A DNA stretch of 64,000 bases, taken from Chrysiogenia bacterium. GTDB lineage: Bacteria; JAGRBM01. Below the pieces are notes generated by a model. The model was not told the origin of the DNA. It did no database searches and was given only the letters and a program-made list of their open reading frames with translations. A program made the position numbers and the translations under genes. How positions within the stretch are numbered: position 1 is the first letter of the stretch; each line of letters begins with the position of its first letter. The stretch spans positions 1 through 64,000 of the forward strand of contig JAGRBM010000286.1 in assembly GCA_020434085.1 (NCBI GenBank), written 5' to 3'. Positions 1 to 8,779 of the stretch are shown one piece after another.

Positions 1-141
1 ATGGGCGGCGACATGGGCGCGCTCATTCGAAGCATCAAGGGCCGGCTGCTCACGTTGGACGACGACACCCGCGTGTGCCCCGGACACGGACCCGAGACGA
101 AGATCGGCCTGGAAAAACGGGTCAATCCGTTTCTCACCTGA
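1..141 (+). CDS. MBL-fold metallo-hydrolase, C-terminal fragment
   Basis: The window opens inside a reading frame that ends at 139-141. The visible tail has the pattern CPGHGPETKIGLEKR followed by NPFL. In the glyoxalase II / YcbL branch of metallo-beta-lactamase hydrolases this is the usual C-terminal signature: the GHG histidine is a late metal ligand, followed by a conserved xxTIGxExxxNPFL end. The HxHxDH metal site lies off the window, so substrate and start cannot be judged. The next gene follows after 19 bp on the same strand and is probably co-transcribed. Confidence 0.75.
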   Translation: MGGDMGALIRSIKGRLLTLDDDTRVCPGHGPETKIGLEKRVNPFLT

Positions 142-160
142 GTGGCGAAGGGGAACACTC

Positions 161-940
161 ATGGAAGCCACCCAGACCTATCGCACCAGTGCCTCGCCAG
201 TGGCACTGCTTCGCGCGGCCATCGGCGGCCCGGCCGAGATTCGCGGAAAGATCTCGCGCGCCGAGCAGACGTTCCGCACCTGGCGCGACCGGGGAGAGTT
301 GCGCCGCCGGCTCACGCGCCTCAAAGAACTCGGCTACATCGATACACTCCCCACCCTGCCCCAGCTCGCCGTGGGGGCGCTCGATACGTTCCGATATTTC
401 CTGATTCCCGGCAGCGACGACTTCTACCAGCAGAACGACATCAACTTCACGTTTCACCAGATCCTGCGCTGGCTCGACGATCCGGTCTCCATGCTCGATC
501 CAATCGGCATCGTTTCCGAACGCGACGTGATCATCGGCCACATGCTGCAGGTCATCCACCACGACCCGATCTATGACTTGCAGCTCCTGCAGATGTTCCC
601 CGACGGGCTCGAAGAGATGGAACGCCAGACCGAGCAGATCATCGCCGGCACGCACCCGCGCTCGCGCACGCTGCGGGCGACCATTGAAGACGTGCGCTAC
701 TACCCGGTGCTGCTCGAAAAGATCCAAACCTTCCGCGCAGATCCGCACGTGAAGCGCCTTGCCCAGGAAGACTTCTTTCGTTTCAAGGGAGAGAACTTCA
801 AGCGCGCCGAGCTGACTTTTTCTACGCTTTCGGGTTTGCTGGCCTACTGCGCGCGGCTGCCAAAAAGCCCCGCGGCGCTGGCGCGCCATGTGCTCTTCAG
901 CCGGGTCATTCCGCCAGAGCTGGCCGATCCGGGAGTCTAG
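161..940 (+). CDS. Conserved-looking protein of unknown function
   Basis: This frame encodes 259 residues, preceded by an AAGGGGAA ribosome-binding site at good spacing, and uses codons in the same GC-rich style as its neighbours. I recognise no family. There is no signal peptide and no clear membrane segment. It appears alpha-helical and rich in charged and aromatic residues, with a central part (about residues 75-150) carrying a Q-N-D-I-N-F-T-F-H stretch and an HHDP motif. The upstream MBL-fold gene is 19 bp away, so the two may be co-expressed. Its stop abuts the stop of the convergent dksA-like gene with no spacer. Confidence 0.65.
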   Translation: MEATQTYRTSASPVALLRAAIGGPAEIRGKISRAEQTFRTWRDRGELRRRLTRLKELGYIDTLPTLPQLAVGALDTFRYFLIPGSDDFYQQNDINFTFHQILRWLDDPVSMLDPIGIVSERDVIIGHMLQVIHHDPIYDLQLLQMFPDGLEEMERQTEQIIAGTHPRSRTLRATIEDVRYYPVLLEKIQTFRADPHVKRLAQEDFFRFKGENFKRAELTFSTLSGLLAYCARLPKSPAALARHVLFSRVIPPELADPGV

Positions 941-1303
941 TTACTGGGATTCGCGCTCGCGCTGGCAGTTCAGACACATTGGCGTCTCGGGCCGGGCCTT
1001 GAGGCGGCGGTAGCCGATGTCGTCCTCGCAGGACCGGCACAGGCCGTATTCGCCCGATTCCACCCACCGCAGCGCGGCCTGCACTTGCTGCAGGCGGGTT
1101 TCCTGGGCCTGCTGGTTGGCCTTGGCCATGGCCTGCTGCTGCATGGCATCCATGCGCGAGAGGCGCCCCACCGACTGCTGGTCGAGTTCCACGGTCCGCG
1201 CGCTCTCGCGGGTGCCGCGCAGCGTCCCCTCGAGCTGCTCCTTGAGGGCGAGCAGGTCGGCGCGCAGCTCCTCAATCTGTGCTTGCGTCAGCTCTTCTTC
1301 CAT
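941..1303 (-). CDS. DksA/TraR-type C4 zinc-finger protein
   Basis: The 120-residue product has a long N-terminal helical region that should form the DksA coiled coil. A C-terminal C-x2-C-x17-C-x2-C zinc finger (CRSC ... CLNC) with the family's GYRRL-xARPET context follows. DksA-family proteins enter the secondary channel of RNA polymerase and alter initiation, often with ppGpp. The protein is shorter than Escherichia coli DksA (151 residues), and the acidic coiled-coil tip cannot be assigned with certainty. It is a single-gene unit between convergent and divergent neighbours. It could be a TraR/YbiI-like paralogue rather than the main DksA. Confidence 0.88.
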   Translation of the reverse strand: MEEELTQAQIEELRADLLALKEQLEGTLRGTRESARTVELDQQSVGRLSRMDAMQQQAMAKANQQAQETRLQQVQAALRWVESGEYGLCRSCEDDIGYRRLKARPETPMCLNCQRERESQ

Positions 1304-1385
1304 GCGAGATATGTGCCCCTTGCCGCGAAGTTTTCGCGCGGCGGCCCGGCATTTTCACTCTACCTGCCGGGAAGGGTGAGTCAAC

Positions 1386-2648
1386 GTGAATGAAGCACGC
1401 AAACGGATTGCCGTTGTCGGCGGAGGCGCCGCCGGATACTTCGGCGCCATCGCCTGTGCCAACGCCCTTCGCGAGGCGGGCGTGAAGTCGCAGGTCATTG
1501 TCTTTGAGGGTTCCGACAAGGTCCTCGACAAGGTCCGCATCTCCGGTGGCGGGCGCTGCAACGTGACCAACGCGCAGCAGGACCCGCGCGAGCTGGTGAA
1601 GTTCTACCCGCGCGGTGCTCGTGAGCTGCGCGGCCCGCTCACCCGGTTCGGTCCGCGTGAAACGGCAGAATGGTTCACCGCGCGCGGCGTGGAGCTCAAG
1701 ACCGAAGCCGACGGGCGCCTCTTTCCGGTCACCGATGATTCACGCACCATCGTTCACTGCTTAAAAGACGCGGCCCGCGCCGCCGGCGTTCGCGTGCGCA
1801 TCGGCATTCGGATCAAGGCCCTCACCCGGGCCGAAGACGGACGGATCGGGCTGAGCCTCTCCGACGATACGACCGAGCATTTTGCGGCAGTGCTGCTCGC
1901 CACGGGCGGATCGCGCCCGGCCCTCAAGCTGGCGCTCGACGCCGGTCACGAAATCGAGCCGCCGGTCCCCTCGCTTTTTACCTTCAAGATCTCCGACGAT
2001 CGGCTACGCGGAATGCAGGGCGTTTCCTTCGACAAGGCGCGGCTGCGCCTTCGCGCCGGCGCCGGCAAGCCGCTCGAGGAGACCGGCGCGGTGCTGATTA
2101 CCCACTGGGGTCTGAGCGGCCCGGCCGTGCTGCGCCTCTCGGCATGGGGCGCCCGCGCGCTCTTCGAGAGCAAATACCGCGCGCGTCTGTTGGTCTCTTT
2201 CATTCCCGGCGAGAACGAGGAGTCGCTGCTCGCGTTTTTGCACCGGGAAAAGGACGCCCACCCCAAGCGCACCGTGCGCAAGTATCCCCACCCCGACGCG
2301 CCCCGGCGCTATTGGGAGAACCTGTGCGAGCTGGCCGGCATTGAGCCGACGCAGACCTGGGCCGAGGCAACAAAGAAGCAGATGCAGTATCTCGCACGCG
2401 AGCTCGGCGCAGCCGAGTTCGAGATCACCGGCAAGGGCGAATTCAAGGAAGAGTTCGTCACCTGCGGCGGCGTGCGGCTCAAGGAAGTGGACTTCCGTAC
2501 CATGCAGAGCAAGCTGCTGCCCGGGCTCTACTTCGCCGGCGAGGTGCTCGACGTCGATGCGCTCACCGGCGGGTTCAACTTTCAGGCGGCCTGGACGACA
2601 AGCTGGATCGCAGGCCATGCCATCGCCGGGTCATTCGCCCAGGAATAG
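1386..2648 (+). CDS. NAD(P)/FAD-dependent oxidoreductase, HI0933/BaiN family
   Basis: The 420-residue protein opens with an FAD-binding dinucleotide fold (VVGGGAAGYFGAIACA, about residues 10-25). It continues with the ISGGGRCNVTN signature near residue 55 that identifies the HI0933/YhiN/BaiN flavoprotein family. The C-terminal GLYFAGEVLDVDALTGGFN block near residue 380 closes the FAD site. Family members are soluble flavoproteins; one (BaiN) is linked to bile-acid dehydroxylation, but most have no assigned substrate. Length is normal. The 3' end overlaps the convergent methyltransferase gene by 18 bp. Confidence 0.9.
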   Translation: MNEARKRIAVVGGGAAGYFGAIACANALREAGVKSQVIVFEGSDKVLDKVRISGGGRCNVTNAQQDPRELVKFYPRGARELRGPLTRFGPRETAEWFTARGVELKTEADGRLFPVTDDSRTIVHCLKDAARAAGVRVRIGIRIKALTRAEDGRIGLSLSDDTTEHFAAVLLATGGSRPALKLALDAGHEIEPPVPSLFTFKISDDRLRGMQGVSFDKARLRLRAGAGKPLEETGAVLITHWGLSGPAVLRLSAWGARALFESKYRARLLVSFIPGENEESLLAFLHREKDAHPKRTVRKYPHPDAPRRYWENLCELAGIEPTQTWAEATKKQMQYLARELGAAEFEITGKGEFKEEFVTCGGVRLKEVDFRTMQSKLLPGLYFAGEVLDVDALTGGFNFQAAWTTSWIAGHAIAGSFAQE

Positions 2649-3269
2649 AAAGACATTCCCGGCCGCCTGCTTGAGGCGCCACCCCTGCCAACGGGCGACC
2701 CATTCCATCGTAGCAATGCTGTAGAAGCTCACGTGGGTGGGGTCGCCGTGATACCACCAGCTCCCGAAGTCTTCGGGCGGGACCTCCGTCCGGATTCCCA
2801 GCACCCCGCCCGGTGCCAGTGCCGCGCCGAGGCGCCCAAACTCCTTGCGGGGATTCGAAAAGTGTTCGGCCGCCTCGCAGCAGGTGATGAAGTAGTAGTG
2901 TTTCTCCAGCGGCGCTGCGTCGAGAAAGTAGAGCGGGTCGTAGTTCGTCACCGCGTAGCCCTCCCCCATCGCGCTTCCCATTCCCGGGCCCGGGCCGCAG
3001 CCGTAGTCGAGCCCCTGCGCCGGGACCGGCACATGCGCGCGCACCGGATCGGCGAGTGAGCGCAGGTAGTCGAGGTAGCGCGGATCATCCGGGTCGTTCT
3101 CGTGTTCGGCATAGACCGCGCGCTCGCCGCGCGCGTCCAGATGCTGCGCGGCCGGCACAAAGACCAGCCTGCACGTTGCACACTCAAAGTAGTCGCGCTC
3201 TCCAAGATGCGGGTCCGTTTTCCGGAAAAAGAGAGCGGCCCCTGCCGCCTCGCAGAGCGAGCACTTCAC
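2631..3269 (-). CDS. Class I SAM-dependent methyltransferase with N-terminal Zn-ribbon-like cysteines
   Basis: A GTG at 3269 overlaps the TGA of the upstream OpgC-like gene as GTGA, a typical translational-coupling arrangement, so I chose this start (212 residues) over a longer in-frame ATG. The protein begins KCSLCEAAG and has a second CATC about 30 residues later, suggesting a small zinc ribbon. The methyltransferase motif I is LDYGCGPGPG, followed by a CCEAAEHF motif as in Methyltransf_23-type enzymes. Substrate is unknown. Coupling to an acyltransferase suggests a role in modifying a surface glycan or metabolite, which is inference. Confidence 0.82.
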   Translation of the reverse strand: MKCSLCEAAGAALFFRKTDPHLGERDYFECATCRLVFVPAAQHLDARGERAVYAEHENDPDDPRYLDYLRSLADPVRAHVPVPAQGLDYGCGPGPGMGSAMGEGYAVTNYDPLYFLDAAPLEKHYYFITCCEAAEHFSNPRKEFGRLGAALAPGGVLGIRTEVPPEDFGSWWYHGDPTHVSFYSIATMEWVARWQGWRLKQAAGNVFLFLGE

Positions 3270-4402
3270 GCGGCGGCCTGACCTGCCGGAGGCACAGCCG
3301 GGCGCGCCCTTCGCTGCTGCCACCATTCCTCTGCCGTGGCGGGGAAGGCGATCGTCGTGATGACTGCCGCCATCAGGAGGAGCCGCCGGGGCTCACTCAG
3401 AGCGTCGATCCAGCCCTCCACCGACTGCAGCAGCATCACGATCACCAGGTGGAAGGCAAAGCAGATCAGTGGATGCTTTCCCACAAAGCGCAGCGGCCGC
3501 CAGGAAAATGCATTGGGGAAACGCCCGGCAATCACGGCCAGAACGAAACAGAACGCGGCAAAATTGATGACAAAGACAGGCGGGAAGATCGTCTTCCAGC
3601 GCAGTTCCGTGGCCAGCCACTGGGGGATCGGCCCGAACCACTCCCAGCGCGTCGCCAGTCCTGCCAGCACCACGACGATCGCGAGCCCGAGGGCGGGCGC
3701 GAAGACTTTCGGCGGGATGGCCTTGAGGAATCCCTTCGGATCCAGGCGCTTGTATCCCAGGTAGAGCCCCACCACGAAAATTGCCTGCCAGGCCAGCGGG
3801 TTGAACAGCCCGAGGTTCGAGCCTTCCACGTTCTCAAGAATCACACCGAACAGATAGAACCCACCCACCTGCATCGAAAACCAGAGGGCCGCCGAGATGC
3901 CGAGCGCCAGCGCCGGACCGCGTTCATGGAAAGAGCGCAGCACCCACGGTGTCATCAGCAGGTAGAGGCAGTACATCGGCAGGATGTCGTAGAAGGTCGG
4001 CTGGTAGAGCAGCATGCCCGCGAGGATGCCCTGGCGGACCGGGTGTTCCCCCATGACGGTGAAACCCCCGTCGCCCGCGATCATGGCGGGAAGGAACTGC
4101 GCGGTCACCAGCACAATCAGGAAGGTGCTCATGTGGGTGAGATAGATCTTCCACGCCTGCACGCGCGCCGCTCGCGAGAGGGCCTCGTAGCCCTTCTTTT
4201 GATAGAGCCGGCTGTATCCCCAGCCGATCACGATTCCCGAGATCATGATGAAGCCCGCCGCCGTGGGGGCCCAGCCGTGGGGATAGAAGGAGTAGTTCGA
4301 GATCCAGCCCGACGCGGCAAAGGGCCCCATCAGCAGGTGCTGGGAGAACATGTAGAGAACGAAGAACCCGCGCAGGGTATCGAGTGTGTGATCGCGATTC
4401 AT
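3266..4402 (-). CDS. OpgC-like integral membrane acyltransferase
   Basis: This 378-residue, strongly hydrophobic protein has about ten predicted membrane segments. The N-terminus (DHTLDTLRGFFVLYMFSQHL) matches the OpgC branch of the acyltransferase_3 superfamily. OpgC proteins transfer succinyl or similar groups onto osmoregulated periplasmic glucans at the inner membrane. No opgGH glucan-synthesis genes lie nearby, so the acceptor could be another glycan. The gene is the first of a two-gene unit with the methyltransferase, whose GTG overlaps its TGA. A long open frame on the opposite strand (3056-4525) is a shadow. Confidence 0.85.
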   Translation of the reverse strand: MNRDHTLDTLRGFFVLYMFSQHLLMGPFAASGWISNYSFYPHGWAPTAAGFIMISGIVIGWGYSRLYQKKGYEALSRAARVQAWKIYLTHMSTFLIVLVTAQFLPAMIAGDGGFTVMGEHPVRQGILAGMLLYQPTFYDILPMYCLYLLMTPWVLRSFHERGPALALGISAALWFSMQVGGFYLFGVILENVEGSNLGLFNPLAWQAIFVVGLYLGYKRLDPKGFLKAIPPKVFAPALGLAIVVVLAGLATRWEWFGPIPQWLATELRWKTIFPPVFVINFAAFCFVLAVIAGRFPNAFSWRPLRFVGKHPLICFAFHLVIVMLLQSVEGWIDALSEPRRLLLMAAVITTIAFPATAEEWWQQRRARPAVPPAGQAAA

Positions 4403-4521
4403 CGCGGCGCCTCTTCCACCGGGCAGAGCCTAGCAGAGCTGCCCGGTCGCTACCACAGGGGCGTCTCGTCACAGAAGCTTTACAATTGCGGGCTACCCTG
4501 CGCTCCGCCAGGGGAGGCACC

Positions 4522-5625
4522 ATGACCGGTCCAATCACGGAGTGTTTCAGCGAGAACTACGCGGAGGCCCGCGCCCGCTTTATTGGCGCCGCTCTCAAGG
4601 CAGGCGCCGAAATCCGGAGCTTTCCCATCAGCGAAACCGGTCCCGCCGGGGAAGAACTGAGTATCGACATCGCCTATCTGGGGGCCGAGCGCCCTGCCCG
4701 CCTGCTCGTCATCGATTCGGGGATCCACGGCGTCGAGGGCTTTGCCGGCAGCGCCATTCAGATCCAGTTTCTGAAAGAGCGCATCGGCGGTCCCGAACTG
4801 CCCCGCTCCTTCGGCGTGCTGCTCATCCATGCGCTCAACCCCTACGGCTTCGCTCACCTGCGACGCGCCAATGAGTGCAACGTCGATCTCAACCGCAACT
4901 TCGTGGCACACCCTGGCGGCCACGTCGCCAACTCCGGATACGAAGCACTCGATTCAGCCATCAACCCCAAGGCCCTCTCCCCGCAGGCCGACGCGCAGGC
5001 GCGTGCCTGCTTTGCCATGTACCTGAAGGAATACGGCGAACGCGCCCTGCAGGAAGCCATTTCCTGCGGGCAGTATTTCAATTCAGGGGGAATCTATTTT
5101 GGCGGCCGCGAAGAGCAGACCTCCGTGCGGATTATCCGCCAGATCGCGCGCGAGGAATTGCGCGGCGCAACGCAGGTCGCCTGGATCGACATTCACACGG
5201 GCCTCGGCCAATTCGGCGACTACGTGATGCTCTACGAAGCGGACGCCGCGGACGAAGCCTTCGCACGCGGGCAGCGCTGGTATGGGGAGAAGGCCCAGGC
5301 CGAGGCCGGCGGGCAGGCGCTCTCCCCACCGCTTCCCGGCACCATCGATGAAGGGATCCGGCGGGAACTGGCCGGGCGCTGCGAGCTCACCTTCTTCGCG
5401 CAGGAATTCGGCACCTACGACACGACGCGCGTCTTCTGGGCGACGCGGGCCGAGAACTGGCTGCATCACCACGGCGGAGCGGATTGCCCGCGCGCCAAGG
5501 AGATCAAGCAGGAACTGCGTGAGGTCTTCGCGCCGGCGAGCGCGATCTGGCAGCGCCGCGTTCTAGAGGGAGGGGCCCGCGTGATCGAGCAGGCGATTCG
5601 CGGCCTGCTCTCCGAAGAGGCCTAG
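4522..5625 (+). CDS. M14-superfamily metallopeptidase, DUF2817
   Basis: The start ATG at 4522 follows a GGGGAGG ribosome-binding site; the 46 codons open upstream lack any support. The 367-residue protein carries the carboxypeptidase-type zinc elements. These are SGIHGVEGFAG (H-x2-E) near residue 72, VDLNRNF near residue 122, a WIDIHTGLG histidine near residue 225 and a C-terminal QEFGTY glutamate as likely general base. DUF2817 proteins are soluble M14-like peptidases or amidohydrolases without a known substrate. There is no signal peptide. The TAG stop overlaps the stop of the convergent gene by 3 bp (CCTAGG palindrome). Confidence 0.88.
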   Translation: MTGPITECFSENYAEARARFIGAALKAGAEIRSFPISETGPAGEELSIDIAYLGAERPARLLVIDSGIHGVEGFAGSAIQIQFLKERIGGPELPRSFGVLLIHALNPYGFAHLRRANECNVDLNRNFVAHPGGHVANSGYEALDSAINPKALSPQADAQARACFAMYLKEYGERALQEAISCGQYFNSGGIYFGGREEQTSVRIIRQIAREELRGATQVAWIDIHTGLGQFGDYVMLYEADAADEAFARGQRWYGEKAQAEAGGQALSPPLPGTIDEGIRRELAGRCELTFFAQEFGTYDTTRVFWATRAENWLHHHGGADCPRAKEIKQELREVFAPASAIWQRRVLEGGARVIEQAIRGLLSEEA

Positions 5626-6467
5626 GCCGCCTGCGTTCCCTTGTGCGGGCGGGCGCTCACCCGGACCTTTGCGCCGCGCGAGCGCAGACTCGATAGCAGG
5701 CGACTGCCAAAGTAGCGCGCGCCCGTCAGCAAGCTGAACGATCCCACCTGGAGCACCACGTCCCCGTCGCTCCAGCCCATCAGGCCGCTGTAATAGTCAT
5801 TGAGATCGGCGCGGCGATGGTGAAAGCGCGTGTCCTCTGCCTTTTTCTGAAAGCAGTTGCCCGCGTTGGCGCGGCGAAACACAAATGCGTCTTCATCGAA
5901 ACGGGCGTCGGCGTGAACGAACATTTTTTCCCGATGGTCTTCGCTGATCGCGCGGGCGATGCGCAGGTGCGTCTCACCGGGTCGCTCCGCGAACTCCGGT
6001 CCCGGGTAGACCTCGTCGAAATGAAGGGCCACGTTGCCGAGGCTGCTGAGCACGCAGGCAGCATTGGTGAGCCATACCTTCGAGAGCGGCCGTCGGCGCA
6101 GCAGATACTCCACCGCAACCTTCGAAGTGAGAATGTGCGTCAGGCCGGCGCTGCGGTCCTCGGGGCGCACACAGGTCAGTCCCAGGTGAAAGACCTCTCC
6201 CACCCCTTCTACTGGCAGAAGCACAGCAGAACAGAATCCGCCGATGTGACCGTCGCGACGCCAGGCCACGGCCAACACCTTGTCGGAGAGCGCCTCCCGC
6301 GTTTCCACCAGGCACTGGTAGGCGGGAACTTCCTCGAAACAGGTCGCCGCACACTCACGCAGCTCTCCGGCGAGGGTCTCAAACTGACCGAGCGAGAGGT
6401 GCTTTCCCGGCCGATAGAGAAACTGGATCTGGTAATCGCTGATGGCACGACCTGCACTGGCGTTCAT
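5622..6467 (-). CDS. Hypothetical protein with GNAT-like central region
   Basis: I chose the ATG at 6467 because it is preceded by AGAAGGAA at good spacing; a longer open frame to 6578 has no ribosome-binding site. The product has 281 residues. The stretch around residues 50-125 (LAVAWRRDGHIGGF, then HLGLTCVRPEDRSAGLTHIL) has the strand-strand-loop-helix pattern of acetyl-CoA-binding GNAT proteins, but the acetyl-CoA loop is not canonical. No signal peptide is seen. I cannot name the family. It follows a patatin-like gene on the same strand after 115 bp. Confidence 0.6.
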   Translation of the reverse strand: MNASAGRAISDYQIQFLYRPGKHLSLGQFETLAGELRECAATCFEEVPAYQCLVETREALSDKVLAVAWRRDGHIGGFCSAVLLPVEGVGEVFHLGLTCVRPEDRSAGLTHILTSKVAVEYLLRRRPLSKVWLTNAACVLSSLGNVALHFDEVYPGPEFAERPGETHLRIARAISEDHREKMFVHADARFDEDAFVFRRANAGNCFQKKAEDTRFHHRRADLNDYYSGLMGWSDGDVVLQVGSFSLLTGARYFGSRLLSSLRSRGAKVRVSARPHKGTQAA

Positions 6468-6582
6468 GGTTGCCGGTTCCTTCTGCGGGGCGGCGCTGCC
6501 GCACCTCGCTGCCATGACCGGCATCCATTGTCGCGAACTTTCGTGGCGCTCCTGTGGCAGAGGCGCGAAAATCCGCATGCAT

Positions 6583-7446
6583 TTACCCGGGCTCGCCCCT
6601 CCAGAGGCTGAGCGCGTCGCCGAGCTTGCGCTTGAATTCTTCCTTCGCAGGTTCGCTGCGCTCGTAGATCTCGCTTGCCCGGTAGAGGTCCATCACCTGC
6701 ACGTTGACCAGGTCGGGTTCGATGAAGATGTCGGGCCGTCCGCGCTCGAGTTTTTCGCGTAGCAGTGCGTTCATCAGGATCTGGTAGCCATTGGCGACGG
6801 ATTCGGAGAGGCCCGGCAGCTCGGCATCTTCGCCGTCCGGCTTGCGCCTTCCCATCACATTCACTCCGATGGTGAGATCGCAGTCATCATCGAGCAGATC
6901 AAAGGGAACAGGATTGACCATGCCGCCGTCGACCAAGACGCGCCCTTCGTGCTGGACAGCCGGCAGCAGTCCGGGCATGGCCACAGTGGCACGCATGGCC
7001 GGGCCGATGAGACCCTTTTCAAAGATCACAGGCTCCCGGGCCCAGAAATCGGCGGTGACAACGCGAAGCGGGATGTCCAGCTCGTGAAAATGCCGCGCGT
7101 GCATGTGGTCGTAGTAGCCGTAAAAAAAACGATCACCCTTGATCAGCCCGCCGCTGCCCAGATCGAGGTCGAGCTTTCCCGCCAGCCCCAGCAGGTCACC
7201 GGTGAGCTGCGCCGCGAAGGATTCCTCCTTCCGCAGGCGAACCCCGGAGAGATCTCCCATGACCTCCCGCAGATTCTTCGCAGGAATGCCCGAGCAGTAG
7301 AGCCCGCCGATGAGCGCGCCGGCGCTGGCGCCTGTTACGCAGGAAGCGCGCACCCCGGCCTCTTCGAGGGCTTCGAGAATGAGGATGTGCGCCAGGCCCT
7401 TGGCCCCGCCGCTTCCCAGTGCGATGCCGATTTTGGGATCCGCCAT
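6583..7446 (-). CDS. Patatin-like phospholipase (RssA-type)
   Basis: Starting at the ATG at 7446 (MADPKIGIALGSGG), the 287-residue protein has every patatin element near its start: the oxyanion GSGGAKGLAHI loop, the GASAG nucleophile elbow near residue 38, and the VDGGMVNPVP aspartate of the Ser-Asp dyad near residue 155. Patatin-like proteins hydrolyse acyl esters of phospholipids. The compact size and sequence resemble the cytosolic RssA/YchK group. There is no signal peptide or C-terminal barrel. The gene lies 10 bp downstream of the diguanylate cyclase gene on the same strand and is probably co-transcribed with it. Confidence 0.9.
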   Translation of the reverse strand: MADPKIGIALGSGGAKGLAHILILEALEEAGVRASCVTGASAGALIGGLYCSGIPAKNLREVMGDLSGVRLRKEESFAAQLTGDLLGLAGKLDLDLGSGGLIKGDRFFYGYYDHMHARHFHELDIPLRVVTADFWAREPVIFEKGLIGPAMRATVAMPGLLPAVQHEGRVLVDGGMVNPVPFDLLDDDCDLTIGVNVMGRRKPDGEDAELPGLSESVANGYQILMNALLREKLERGRPDIFIEPDLVNVQVMDLYRASEIYERSEPAKEEFKRKLGDALSLWRGEPG

Positions 7447-7456
7447 GAAGGCTACT

Positions 7457-8647
7457 CTAGCCTGCTTGCTGGACCATGCCAGAGCCCGACGGTTCAAAGG
7501 GCAGATACGCCGTCTGGTTGCGCCCGTTGGTTTTCGCACGGTAGAGCGCCTGATCGGCCGCGGAGATCAGTTCAGTGGCATCGAGGGGTTCCGGGCCCGG
7601 TGTCATGATTGTGTAGCCAATGCTCACCGTAATGCTGACGGACTTGCCCTTGGCCAGCGCGCACGGGTTCTGCTCGACCTGGAGACGCAGTCGTTCCAGC
7701 ACCGCCCTCACATCACCCTCTTCAATATCGGAGAGTACCAGGACGAATTCCTCTCCACCCCAGCGCCCTACGTGGTCGTGGGCGCGCAGGCTCTTCTGCA
7801 TGATTTCCGCCACGCAGGCGAGCACTTCGTCGCCGGCATCATGCCCGTGTTCGTCGTTCACATATTTGAAGTGGTCCAGGTCCAGCATCGCCATGGCAAT
7901 GGGATGCTGATGTCGCTGCGCGCGGGAGAGTTCCGCATGGGCGGCGCGCAGGAACGCGCGCCTGTTGCGCAGCCCGGTGAGAAAATCGGTCTCCGACAGG
8001 TAGAGGAGCGCCGCTTCGCTGCGCCGCTCCCGCGAAATCATGACGGCTGTCAGTCCCAGCGTGATGATCGAAATCAGAATCAATAGAGATCCGATCATTC
8101 CGACCCACCAGCCATCGGCGACTCCATCGTTGAGCGGGATGCTTTTCAGCAATGGAGAGCTGGGTATGATCTGAAAAACCTCCCCCAGCCAGAGCGCGAT
8201 CAGCAATGCAAGACTGAATCCCACTGCGATGTAAGCCGGGCGGGGCTCAAACAGAATCAGAACAATCACAGTCGCTGCGATGTAACCGCCAATGAACGGG
8301 CCCACGAAAAGCCCGGCGAAGTAGCAAAAGAGGGTAGCCCCCACGGCAAAGGTCAACGCGACGAACAGGATGTAACCCGGATGCGTGCCCCTGCGTTTTC
8401 TCGCCCAGAGTCCCCAGGCAATCTCAGCGATCCAAACGCAAGCCAGCAGTTGATGCCAGGGTATGTAGAATTCTCGAACAAAGGGCACGTTGTAGTGCTG
8501 GGAGATATGGGGAGAGAGCAGTGCGACCGCGGTAATCGCCCAGCTCGCTCCTGTGATCACAAGCATGATCAACGCCGGCGCCATGGCGCGATCGATCTCG
8601 CTCCAGTGTTTGATCAATCCCTGCCGCTGTCGGTGCAATGACGGCAC
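7457..8647 (-). CDS. Membrane-bound diguanylate cyclase (GGDEF)
   Basis: The 396-residue protein has about six N-terminal membrane helices (residues 20-225) and a C-terminal GGDEF domain. The active site reads GRWGGEEF at about residue 295. An RxxD inhibitory site (RAHD) lies five residues before it, so feedback inhibition by cyclic di-GMP is expected. The upstream DLDHFKYVND motif supplies the metal and substrate contacts. The enzyme makes cyclic di-GMP from GTP at the inner membrane in response to a signal sensed through the membrane domain. The patatin gene follows after 10 bp. Confidence 0.93.
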   Translation of the reverse strand: MPSLHRQRQGLIKHWSEIDRAMAPALIMLVITGASWAITAVALLSPHISQHYNVPFVREFYIPWHQLLACVWIAEIAWGLWARKRRGTHPGYILFVALTFAVGATLFCYFAGLFVGPFIGGYIAATVIVLILFEPRPAYIAVGFSLALLIALWLGEVFQIIPSSPLLKSIPLNDGVADGWWVGMIGSLLILISIITLGLTAVMISRERRSEAALLYLSETDFLTGLRNRRAFLRAAHAELSRAQRHQHPIAMAMLDLDHFKYVNDEHGHDAGDEVLACVAEIMQKSLRAHDHVGRWGGEEFVLVLSDIEEGDVRAVLERLRLQVEQNPCALAKGKSVSITVSIGYTIMTPGPEPLDATELISAADQALYRAKTNGRNQTAYLPFEPSGSGMVQQAG

Positions 8648-8779
8648 GCGCGTGAACTCCCCTGAACGTCCCCGGTCCGGTGCACCGCCGCATTTCCCTT
8701 GCGACGGATATCCCCAATATCGAGTTGTATGATATTACCAGAAAGGGCCTTGGAAGTCCCGTGAGAAAGAAACAATAAA

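Noticed and set aside
3056-4525. 489-codon open frame on the + strand opposite the OpgC-like gene
   Set aside because: It mirrors a well-supported membrane protein gene; its translation is rich in Arg, His, Gln and Glu without domains, as expected for the antisense of GC-rich coding sequence.
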